From: Desulfoarculaceae bacterium
GTDB lineage: Bacteria; Desulfobacterota; Desulfobulbia; Desulfobulbales; Desulfocapsaceae
Direction: 5' to 3'
Assembly: GCA_019429465.1 (NCBI GenBank)
Contig: JAHYIV010000025.1
Location: 1-41,154 of the forward strand
Length of the DNA: 41,154 nt
The notes under the pieces were generated by a model that was not told the origin of the DNA, did not search any database, and saw only the letters and a program-made list of their open reading frames with translations. Below, piece by piece: positions 34,617 through 41,154 of this stretch. Position 1 is the stretch's first letter, and each line of letters opens with the position of its first letter. The translations under genes and the position numbers were made by a program.

Positions 34617-35777
34617 TTATAAGAGGGAGCGGTTCTTCCGGTGCAACTCTTCCAGGGAATAGCGGCTGCCCCGCCAGGTGATGCCCTTGTTCTTGAGGGT
34701 GGTGAATATGGCCTTGAGGATGGTGTAGACCGTGATGTAGGGGGTGATCAGGGCCGCCGGCGCCAGCCAGGGCGAGAGACCACCATGGCGGGCCGCCTGG
34801 CTGAAAAAGGCAAGACGCAGTGCCACGGTGAGGGCGAAGAGGAGCCGGGACGGGCCATGGCAGAGCAGGACGCCCCATGGCGGCAGTATGGTGAGCAGGG
34901 TGACACCCAAGGCCCCGGCCAGGGCCAGAGTGGTGTTGAAGTTGGCCAGGGCAAAGATATTCTTCATCAGGCCGTCGATCATGGCCCCGGTGGAGCGGTA
35001 CCACTCAACCGTGACAAAATCATAGCCGCTGAGACATTCCTGGCGCAGACCCGCCTCCTTGATGATCTTGCCCAGCATGAGGTCGTCGATGGGATGGCTC
35101 TTGATGGCAGCATGGCCGCCCACCTGCTCATAGACCTGACGCCTGACCATATTGAAGGCCCCCACCCCCATGAAGCGGCGGCTTTTGGGATTGGAGGCCA
35201 GCCACGGCTTAAAGAGCAGAAAGAGCCCGCCGGCTGCGTCAAGGATAAAACTGTTAAGCAGCCAGCCCTTCGCCTTATTTTTGAACAGCAGACAGAGATG
35301 ATCCAGCCCGGCCTGCTCAAGGCGGTGGACGGCCCTAGCCACGGCATCGGGAGTCATATGGATGTCGGCATCGGTGAAGAGGAGGATCTCGCCTTTGGCA
35401 AGCGAGGCCCCGCAGTGCAGGGCATGATGCTTGCCGAGCCAGCCCGACGGCAGCTCACGGATGTCGAGGATAATGAGTCCGGGATGACACCGCTGCATCT
35501 CCCGCAGGATCTCACCGGTTCCATCCGTGGAGCGGTCATTGACCACGATAATCTCCAGCCTGGCATACTCTTGGGCCAGCAGGGTGGCCAGGGCCGGAGC
35601 AATGGTCTCCGCCTCGTTGCAGGCCGGGACAATGATGGAGACCAGGGGACCATCCGTTGCCGCGGTCGGGGTAATATCGCCCAGACTGCCGAGCCTGCGG
35701 CTGCCGAAGACAATGTTTACGGTCAGCCAGGACATGATAATAAAGAGACTGATAGAAAGAAGCAGCACGGGTTCCAT
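34617..35777 (-). CDS. Family 2 glycosyltransferase with C-terminal membrane segments (HpnB/CrtQ-like)
   Basis: Membrane-associated inverting glycosyltransferase. The 386-residue product has an N-terminal membrane helix (LLLSISLFIIMSWLTVNIVF), a GT-A domain with VSIIVPACNEAETI, NDRSTDGTGEIL and the metal-binding DADIH, the acceptor-site segment HPIDDLMLGKIIKEAG, and two or three C-terminal hydrophobic segments. The final GITWRGSRYSLEEL is typical of the group that includes hopanoid-associated HpnB and carotenoid-associated CrtQ. No hopanoid or carotenoid genes are in this window, so the acceptor is unknown. GC content at third positions is higher here than in the PBP region. Confidence 0.85.
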   Translation of the reverse strand: MEPVLLLSISLFIIMSWLTVNIVFGSRRLGSLGDITPTAATDGPLVSIIVPACNEAETIAPALATLLAQEYARLEIIVVNDRSTDGTGEILREMQRCHPGLIILDIRELPSGWLGKHHALHCGASLAKGEILLFTDADIHMTPDAVARAVHRLEQAGLDHLCLLFKNKAKGWLLNSFILDAAGGLFLLFKPWLASNPKSRRFMGVGAFNMVRRQVYEQVGGHAAIKSHPIDDLMLGKIIKEAGLRQECLSGYDFVTVEWYRSTGAMIDGLMKNIFALANFNTTLALAGALGVTLLTILPPWGVLLCHGPSRLLFALTVALRLAFFSQAARHGGLSPWLAPAALITPYITVYTILKAIFTTLKNKGITWRGSRYSLEELHRKNRSLL

Positions 35778-35798
35778 ACTATATCACAAGATAATTTT

Positions 35799-36818
35799 TC
35801 AAGAACCCCGCAGGGAGGTCACCGGCCACACATGAAAGGTTTTGCCCGGTTTATGACCGACGCCGCAGGCCCCCTTGTGTAGATAGAGGACCCAGGCCCA
35901 ATCGGTTTCAAAAAAACTGGTTGTTGATGACCAGTATCCCTCCTGCCATTCCTCAAAGGGATGACCCACCGGCAGGGCCGGTGAATGGGAGCGGCAGTCC
36001 ACCAGTGATTCCAGTTCATTGATATTCGGCAGCCGCCAGCTGCTCATCCCTGCAAATCGATCCTGGTTCAGCCCGCGGACTGCCTGCAGCGCCTGGTCCC
36101 AGGTGACGGCGGCCTGTTTGGTCACAGTCGCCATCCTGGCCCAGACCAGGTCCGTCAGTTTGTCGGTAACAAGGGCATCACTGACCGCAAATCTGGGTTG
36201 CGGCCAGGGAAAGCCGGCCTGGAGTTCCCCGTCCTGACCGCTGCCCGGACAGGGGATCTCCTGGCCGGACTCAGCATAACACCTGTCCGCCCCGGTGGCC
36301 GGCAGGAGCCCGTTGCCGGCTCCGCGGACAGGCCAGAACAGGGAGTACTGATCCTTGCCGCCATAAAACATCCGCGCCCCCTCAAGGTGCACATGCCAGG
36401 CGTAGGCCGGATGAATGGCGGCGCTGGTTGAAGTCCAGTACCAGCCCAGAAAGACATTCTGAAAAGGATGATCACTTGGCAGGGATGGCTTCTTTGCCTG
36501 ATAACTCATCAGGCTGCGCAGTTCGCGACGATCAGGGAGCCGCCAGTCCCCGAAACCGCCGTAGCTTTCCCTGTTCAGAAGGTTGATCCGGGCCAGCGCC
36601 TCCTGCCAGCTCACGGGAAAACCACCAATGTTGGCATCTTGAGTCCATTGCAGGCCGGTCAGATTATCCCGGACCGCCTCTCCCTCCACCTCAAAACGGT
36701 TTTCAGGCCAGGGTGCGCCCATCCGGTATTCGCCGTCCTGACCGCTCCCAACACAGGGGACCTCCTTTCCCGTGCTGTCGTAACACCAAACCTGACCGGT
36801 TTGCCATATATGTCTCAT
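35799..36818 (-). CDS. Protein with two tandem DUF1566 (Lcl C-terminal-like) domains
   Basis: DUF1566 is a lectin-like domain found in surface and secreted proteins, often in several copies. The 339-residue product consists of two parallel halves (about 1-170 and 175-339), each starting with the same pattern (CYDSTGKEVPCVGSGQDGE versus CYAESGQEIPCPGSGQDGE) followed by LTGLQWTQD-like, GDWRLPDRREL/SSWRLPNINEL and WYWTSTSA/GYWSSTTS, so it arose by internal duplication. No signal peptide is visible from the ATG at 36818, which is unusual for the family. It is 21 bp upstream of the glycosyltransferase on the same strand. Confidence 0.85.
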   Translation of the reverse strand: MRHIWQTGQVWCYDSTGKEVPCVGSGQDGEYRMGAPWPENRFEVEGEAVRDNLTGLQWTQDANIGGFPVSWQEALARINLLNRESYGGFGDWRLPDRRELRSLMSYQAKKPSLPSDHPFQNVFLGWYWTSTSAAIHPAYAWHVHLEGARMFYGGKDQYSLFWPVRGAGNGLLPATGADRCYAESGQEIPCPGSGQDGELQAGFPWPQPRFAVSDALVTDKLTDLVWARMATVTKQAAVTWDQALQAVRGLNQDRFAGMSSWRLPNINELESLVDCRSHSPALPVGHPFEEWQEGYWSSTTSFFETDWAWVLYLHKGACGVGHKPGKTFHVWPVTSLRGS

Positions 36819-36992
36819 ATCCTGAAATCCATAAAGGGGGAACTCAACCTTCCTTTTTTATCTTGATTTATTGTACAGTTATTGCATCTTATCATTACTT
36901 GTCTGCTTATTTCAATGAATTCAGCTGCTCCCCCGATGGCTGAATTTCTCTCATTTCAGTCGCCATGCCTGGTAAACAACTGTGCAAAGCAG

Positions 36993-36998
36993 TATAAT
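36993..36998 (+). promoter_or_regulatory. Candidate -10 of the tpx promoter
   Basis: A perfect TATAAT lies 82 bp before the tpx start; the best -35 at 17 bp (TGGTAA) is weak. Confidence 0.35.
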
Positions 36999-37079
36999 TT
37001 AAAAACGAGAGGATCAGGATAACGGCCTCTTGAAAACGTAACAACCGCCCATTCATCCATAACCACAGAGGAGATTACC

Positions 37080-37583
37080 ATGGCACAAATTTCTTTGCAC
37101 GGAAGCCCGATACAGACGGTAGGGAACCTGCCCGCAGTCAAGACCCAGGCCCCCCTCTTTACCCTGACAAAAACAGATCTTTCTGACAGCACCCTGCAGG
37201 AGTATGCCGGAAAAACCGTTGTCCTCAACATCTTTCCCAGCATTGATACGCCGGTCTGCGCGGCATCGGTCAGACGGTTCAACAAAGAGGCAGGCGAGCT
37301 AGCAGACACCGTGGTGCTCTGTGTCTCCGCTGATCTGCCTTTTGCCCACCAGCGGTTCTGTGAAGGCGAGGGGCTCAAGGATGTAATCCCGCTGTCCTGC
37401 TTCCGCTCCCCTGATTTCGGCAAGGACTACGGCGTGACCATTATCAGCCAGCCCCTGGCAGGCCTGCTTTCCAGGGCCATTGTCGTGATCGACCCGGCCG
37501 GCAAGGTTGTCTATACCGAGCAGGTGCCGGAAATCGGCCAGGAGCCAGACTATGAGAAGGCGCTTGGTTTTCTGAAATCCTGA
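37080..37583 (+). CDS. tpx: Thiol peroxidase (atypical 2-Cys peroxiredoxin)
   Basis: Reduces hydrogen and lipid hydroperoxides using thioredoxin. The 167-residue product matches E. coli Tpx in length. The peroxidatic Cys is C60 in SIDTPVCAAS and the resolving Cys is C94 in HQRFCEGEGL. The start has AGGAG seven bases upstream. It is a single-gene unit, followed by an intrinsic terminator. It lies near a broken superoxide dismutase, so it may carry much of the local oxidative defence. Confidence 0.96.
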   Translation: MAQISLHGSPIQTVGNLPAVKTQAPLFTLTKTDLSDSTLQEYAGKTVVLNIFPSIDTPVCAASVRRFNKEAGELADTVVLCVSADLPFAHQRFCEGEGLKDVIPLSCFRSPDFGKDYGVTIISQPLAGLLSRAIVVIDPAGKVVYTEQVPEIGQEPDYEKALGFLKS

Positions 37584-37616
37584 TTGTATCCCCAGATCGT
37601 TAGCATCAATTCATGA

Positions 37617-37655
37617 GCCCTCCATCGCCGTCACAGGCTGGAGGGCTTTATTTTT
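37617..37655 (+). terminator. Intrinsic terminator of tpx
   Basis: GCCCTCCA (37617-37624) pairs perfectly with TGGAGGGC (37639-37646), followed by TTTATTTTT. It lies 34 bp after the tpx stop. Confidence 0.9.
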
Positions 37656-37900
37656 GTTCACCCCCTGCCATCGTCTCCCGATGAAAATGAGATTTGGGGC
37701 GACTTAATTGAAAAATCAGGGGTCTCCAAGAGAAGGATTCACGCCTTTGATGGTCAAGATATATATTGTCCCTGTACTTTCCCGTTAACATGTTCCCCCA
37801 TACCCATCATATCGCAACCGCGGCCTTGCCTAAGGACGAACCGAATTTTTGTAAAGATATCTCAAGACTGTCCAAGAGAGTGATTACCCCATGACCGACA
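37656..37900. other. Gap between tpx and the sodB-like pseudogene
   Basis: Nothing recognisable: no gene-like frame, no clear promoter and no terminator for the minus-strand pseudogene. Confidence 0.4.
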
Positions 37901-38644
37901 TTAGCCGGCGTTCTGGAGGGCAGATTCCCAGTTGATCAACTTGTCGAGCACGGCGTTCACATAGTCGGCCCGGCGATTCTGATAATCCAGGTAATAGTCG
38001 TGCTCCCATACATCGATGGTAAGCAGTGGCTTCACGCCTGTTGTCAAAGGGGTCTCGGCATTGGCGGTTTTTACGACCTTGAGCTTATCGCGGTCAAGAA
38101 CAAGCCAGGCCCAGCCACTCCCGAGCTGTGAAACGGCCGCAGCAACAAGCTCCTGCAGGCGTCGACGCTGCCGAATAATGCCTCGATTCTCTGCTTGAGT
38201 GCGGCAGGCGGCTCGCCTCCGCCCTTTGGCTTCAGGCTGTTCCAATAGAACGAGTGGTTCCATATTTGCGCCGCGTTGTTGAAGATTGCAGCCTTTTCAG
38301 GCCGTCCTGCGGTACTGGTCATAATCTTCTCCAATGACAGGTCGGCATATTCTGTTCCGGCGACAAGCTTGTTCAGGTTGTCGACATAGGCTTGGTGATG
38401 TTTCCCGTAATGAAAACAGATCGTGCGGGCTGTTATGACCGGTTCCAATGCGTTCTCGGCATACGGGAGAGGGGGTAAGGCATGGGGGTGATGCTGCCTG
38501 CGCAGTCCTGGAAAGTCCGCCCATCGCGAGCCAGGCAGCGGTGCCGGCGGATGCAATAAGAAAACTGCGACGACCAAGCACGGTCGAAGAATTGGTTGGA
38601 CGAAGCCGCTGCCGCGGCAGACAAAAAGCGCCTTGCAGCTTCAT
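37901..38644 (-). pseudogene. Tat-type Fe/Mn superoxide dismutase, disrupted by two frameshifts
   Basis: The reading passes through three frames. Frame 1 (from 38644) encodes a Tat signal, [20 protein letters not shown]…RTAQA. After a C5 run at 38484-38488 the second frame gives the SOD N-terminal half ([46 protein letters not shown]). Near 38157-38163 it shifts again to the C-terminal half ([41 protein letters not shown]). The first break looks like one extra C, the second like one missing C. All metal ligands (His in FHYGKHH, His in NHSFYW, Asp and His in DVWEH) remain, so the loss is recent or the breaks are sequencing errors. Intact, it would be a periplasmic superoxide dismutase. Confidence 0.85.
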
Positions 38645-38745
38645 CTGTAATTAACATCTTGTAAGCTCGCAGCATAGCGTAATAGAAAGAGATCGGCGAA
38701 GCAAGTTTGATGCCGTCTCAATCACCTATTACTATGGAGGTTACA

Positions 38746-39658
38746 ATGATCACCAGCATGCCCCACGATCCCCACTTCAACAAGCAGTATCAAAATCACC
38801 TGCAGTTCCTGAAACTTGGCGGTCTCCAGCCTAAAACCGTTGATGCATACGCCAGGGCAATCAGGCGTATCGGCAACTATTTCGATTGCCGGATTGACAG
38901 CCTTAGCTCCGACCAGTTGCTCGATTATTTCAATGAGCTGCTGGAAGAGCACTCCTGGAGCAGCGTCAAGCTTGATCTCTATGGCCTGAAATTCTTCTAC
39001 TCCAGGGTACTGCATAAAACCTGGGACGACATTCCTCTGATCAAGCCCCCCAGGGCATCCAGAATCCCTGATATCCTGTCCGTCGAGCAGGCGGGGCAAC
39101 TGTTTGCCGCAACCAATAAATTGAGCTACAAGGTTTTCTTTTTTACCTGCTACAGCATGGGCCTGCGTCTTGGCGAGGGCATCCGGCTTACTGTCGGTGA
39201 TATTGACGCGGGCAACATGCGGGTGCATATTCGCGATGCCAAAGGCAACAAGGATCGCCTGGTGCCGCTGCCCGAAAAGACCCTGCGCGTGCTGCGCGAT
39301 TTCTGGGCGGTGCACAGGCATCCCCGTTTTCTCTTTCCCGGCAGGAAAAGAGGTCTGAAAAACGCCCACCTGGTTGATCAGCCACTGGACCGGGGCGGTA
39401 TCCAAACCACCATGCAAGCCGTTGTTCAGCAACTTGGCATAAAAAAAAATCTCATGCCACTCCCTGCGTCACAGCTATGCCACCCATATGCTGGAGGCCG
39501 GGGTTGATCTGCTTGAACTGCAACAGATCCTTGGCCATGTCAGCATCCTGACCACCTCCCGCCACACCCATCTGACCACCGTCACGGGCAATAATGTCAG
39601 GCGGGCCGTCAATTCCCTGGTCGATTCCCTGGACATCAAGTGGGGAGGGCACAAATAA
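38746..39658 (+). pseudogene. IS91-associated tyrosine recombinase/integrase, frameshifted
   Basis: Companion recombinase of an IS91-family element. The start at 38746 has GGAGG five bases upstream. The N-terminal core-binding domain (HLQFLKLGGLQPKTVDAYARAI) and the catalytic Arg region (CYSMGLRLGEGIRLTVGD) are intact. At the A9 run 39441-39449 the frame shifts; with eight A it would continue as [16 protein letters not shown] and [22 protein letters not shown] to the TAA at 39656-39658. Compared with XerD-like proteins (TTxxYTH), the catalytic Tyr position is His (TTSRHTHL, codon CAC). Both defects suggest an inactive enzyme, though RNA polymerase slippage on A9 could restore the frame. The stop overlaps the transposase ATG (TAATG). 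Confidence 0.85.
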
Positions 39659-40740
39659 TGCTGCTCGGCACAATCATCAACGAGTTCAAGGACAGCTTCT
39701 TTCGCCGCTACAACAAAAATCTTCTGCCGGGTCATATCAAGGCGCTGGATTCCATGGCCCGGTGCAGGCAGGAACATGGCCCGCACATGCTGGCCCGGTG
39801 TTCAGGACTCCATTGTGGCAAACAGAGCTACATTCCCCACTCCTGCGGCCACAGAAACTGCCCTCATTGTCAGCAGCATGAAAGTCAACAATGGATAGAA
39901 AACCAGATCAGCAAGTGTCTGCCCTGTCAATACTACCTGATCACCTTTACCATCCCGGAACAACTCCGTGACCTGGCGTGGAGAAATCAAAGCACAATCT
40001 ATTCCCTGATGTTCACCACAGTGCAGGAACTCCTGAAATCTTTCACCAAAAACGACAAAAAACTCGGCGGTGCCCCAGGATTTACCGCCATTCTCCATAC
40101 CCATTCGAGAACCCTTGACTATCATCCCCACATCCATGTGGTCATTGCCGGGGCAAGTATCAATCTGAAACAGAGTCTTTGGAAGGTGAAATCCGGGAAA
40201 TATCTCTTCAGTCACAAGGCTCTGGCCAAGGTCTTCCGGGCCAGGCTCATCCAGACCATGGTCAACAACAACCTGCCGGTTCCCGGTGATTGCCCCAAAC
40301 AATGGGTGGTCGACTGCAAGGAAACGGGCAATGGCGAAAAGGCCCTGATCTACCTCGGACGATATCTGTACCGGGGGGTCATCCGGGAGGAGGACATCCT
40401 ACAGTGCCGGGACGGCATGGTCACCTTCCGCTATCGTCATGCCAAAAGCGGAGAGGATCGAACCAGAACCGTTAAAGGTGAGTATTTCCTCTACCTGCTC
40501 ATGCTCCATGTACTGTCCAGAGGGTTTCGACGGGCAAGGTCGTACGGCTTTCTCCATTCATGCAGCAAAAAACTCATCAACCTGCTCAAATTGCTCCTGC
40601 GATATAACCCCTTGCGCGGGCTTGTGGGCAAATTAAAACAACGGCCACCCATTAAATGTCCAGCCTGCGGGGCTGCCATGGTGATCATTGCCACAATGAT
40701 TCCACGGCCACCGGCCAATCCAGGTAAATATCACAGATGA
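39658..40740 (+). CDS. IS91-family transposase (HUH, rolling-circle type)
   Basis: Rolling-circle transposase that nicks single-stranded DNA through a tyrosine. The 360-residue product from the ATG at 39658 (GGAGG nine bases upstream) has the N-terminal zinc-binding CGHRNCPHCQQHE, the LITFTIPEQLR segment, the HUH motif in DYHPHIHVV (His-hydrophobic-His) and the tyrosine region IYLGRYLYRGVI. A C-terminal zinc-like CPACGAAM follows. The frame appears intact, in contrast to the recombinase upstream. The end of the protein (PRPPANPGKYHR) may be slightly altered. Confidence 0.9.
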   Translation: MLLGTIINEFKDSFFRRYNKNLLPGHIKALDSMARCRQEHGPHMLARCSGLHCGKQSYIPHSCGHRNCPHCQQHESQQWIENQISKCLPCQYYLITFTIPEQLRDLAWRNQSTIYSLMFTTVQELLKSFTKNDKKLGGAPGFTAILHTHSRTLDYHPHIHVVIAGASINLKQSLWKVKSGKYLFSHKALAKVFRARLIQTMVNNNLPVPGDCPKQWVVDCKETGNGEKALIYLGRYLYRGVIREEDILQCRDGMVTFRYRHAKSGEDRTRTVKGEYFLYLLMLHVLSRGFRRARSYGFLHSCSKKLINLLKLLLRYNPLRGLVGKLKQRPPIKCPACGAAMVIIATMIPRPPANPGKYHR

Positions 40741-41030
40741 GTCAGCCGGAGGAGAAAGATATGTAAACTACAACCGACAGCAATGCCTGCCATTACCGGA
40801 TTTCACCGGAACAGGATACTAGCGTTCAAATTAAGGCCGAAATCAGTGTGTAACAGCCCAATGTATCATCAAAATCATCTTCAAAGATCATTGCAGAGGA
40901 AGTTTCCTTCTCTCTGCCACCCCGCCAGCTGATTCAATTCTCTCAGACAAAAAAGCTCTTTTCTATATATCCACCGGGCTTGTCCAACCACCGGTTCAGA
41001 TTGTGGATCGCTTCGCTCTCACAATCTAAC
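40741..41030. other. Region right of the IS91 transposase
   Basis: No gene. It holds CCGG-ATTTCA-CCGG near 40798-40811, which could be part of an IS end, and a 12-bp bulged hairpin (GGTT-C-AGATTGTG with CACAATCT-AACC) at about 40993-41031. Confidence 0.35.
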
Positions 41031-41154
41031 CTTGATGGCGTCGTAAAAAGTCGCCAACTGCTTCGTTGCTGCAAATTATCTCGTCACTGCGGCGTACTCA
41101 AGTACGCCTCATTCCTCGAAATTTGCGCGCCTCGCATTTGACGCTTTTTACTTA
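41031..41154. repeat. Hairpin-rich palindromic repeat, cut by the window end
   Basis: The sequence has near-inverted ends (CGTCGTAAAAAG at about 41039 and CTTTTTAC at the window end) and a strong central hairpin GGCGTACT-CA-AGTACGCC (41092-41109). Multiple further short repeats of TTCGTTGCTGCAAATT / AATTTGCGCG pair across it. It looks like a REP/MITE-type intergenic element. Its right edge is outside the window. Confidence 0.55.

Larger units (their letters stand above)
38746..40740 (+). mobile_element. IS91-family insertion element (recombinase + HUH transposase)
   Basis: The two-gene arrangement of a tyrosine recombinase followed with TAATG overlap by a Y1/Y2-type transposase is typical of one IS91 branch. 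The coordinates cover the genes only: IS91 elements have no terminal inverted repeats, and I could not fix the ori and ter ends. The left end must lie in 38645-38745 or inside the SOD pseudogene, the right end probably between 40741 and about 41030. Confidence 0.75.

Noticed and set aside
34641..35882. 413-codon plus-strand open frame antisense to the glycosyltransferase
   Set aside because: The minus-strand frame has clear GT2 motifs; the long antisense frame reflects high-GC third-position bias and is Gly/Gln/Asp-rich without domains.

Overview
The window looks like chromosomal DNA of a Gram-negative delta-type bacterium (Desulfobacterota, probably a Desulfobulbales-like sulfate reducer or sulfur disproportionator). 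I infer this from the lipoproteins and OmpA-type proteins, from the gene order rimP-nusA-ylxR-infB-rbfA-nrnA-truB-rpsO-pnp, and from an exported (periplasmic) CbiK-type cobaltochelatase, a feature known from Desulfovibrio. No database search was possible, so the taxonomy is inference.

Layout. (1) 0.1-5.6 kb: cell-wall enzymes, a class A penicillin-binding protein (minus strand) with an unusually long insertion in its transpeptidase domain, and a divergent MltD-type lytic transglycosylase with three LysM repeats. (2) 6.1-7.7 kb: a TraB-family membrane protein and a YhbY RNA-binding protein. (3) 7.8-19.5 kb, all minus strand: the translation/RNA-metabolism cluster rimP-nusA-ylxR-infB-rbfA-nrnA-truB-rpsO-pnp, an intrinsic terminator, then dut and a metallo-beta-lactamase-fold hydrolase; tRNA-Gly(CCC) with its own promoter and terminator lies just upstream of rimP. 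(4) 19.9-24.8 kb, plus strand: topoisomerase III, rsfS and thrC. (5) 24.9-25.6 kb: an OmpA-like lipoprotein, followed by an 850-bp gene-poor interval rich in perfect palindromes. (6) 26.4-31.6 kb, minus strand: a cobalamin-riboswitch-controlled operon encoding an exported CbiK, a FecCD/BtuC-type permease, its ATPase, a BtuF-like binding protein and CbiL. CbiK and CbiL catalyse consecutive steps of anaerobic corrin-ring synthesis, yet one appears exported and the other cytoplasmic, with an ABC importer between them. The riboswitch is followed by a terminator whose left arm is exactly complementary to a segment next to the B12 box, which suggests transcription attenuation. (7) 31.6-32.2 kb: a MITE-like inverted-repeat element and a dispersed palindromic repeat. 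(8) 32.2-34.4 kb: lemA plus two TPM-domain genes. (9) 34.6-37.6 kb: a family 2 glycosyltransferase, a duplicated DUF1566 protein and thiol peroxidase. (10) 37.9-41.2 kb: a degraded region with a twice-frameshifted Tat-type superoxide dismutase, an IS91-family element whose companion tyrosine recombinase is frameshifted and has His where the catalytic Tyr should be, and a hairpin-rich repeat that runs off the window end.

The most unusual signals are the riboswitch/exported-CbiK/ABC/CbiL operon with its readable attenuator, a family of about 100-bp palindromic elements placed in gaps between co-directional genes, the inverted-repeat element at 31.63-31.89 kb, and the conserved-looking hairpin between rpsO and pnp. 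I did not see a CRISPR array, prophage, toxin-antitoxin pair or recognisable defence system.
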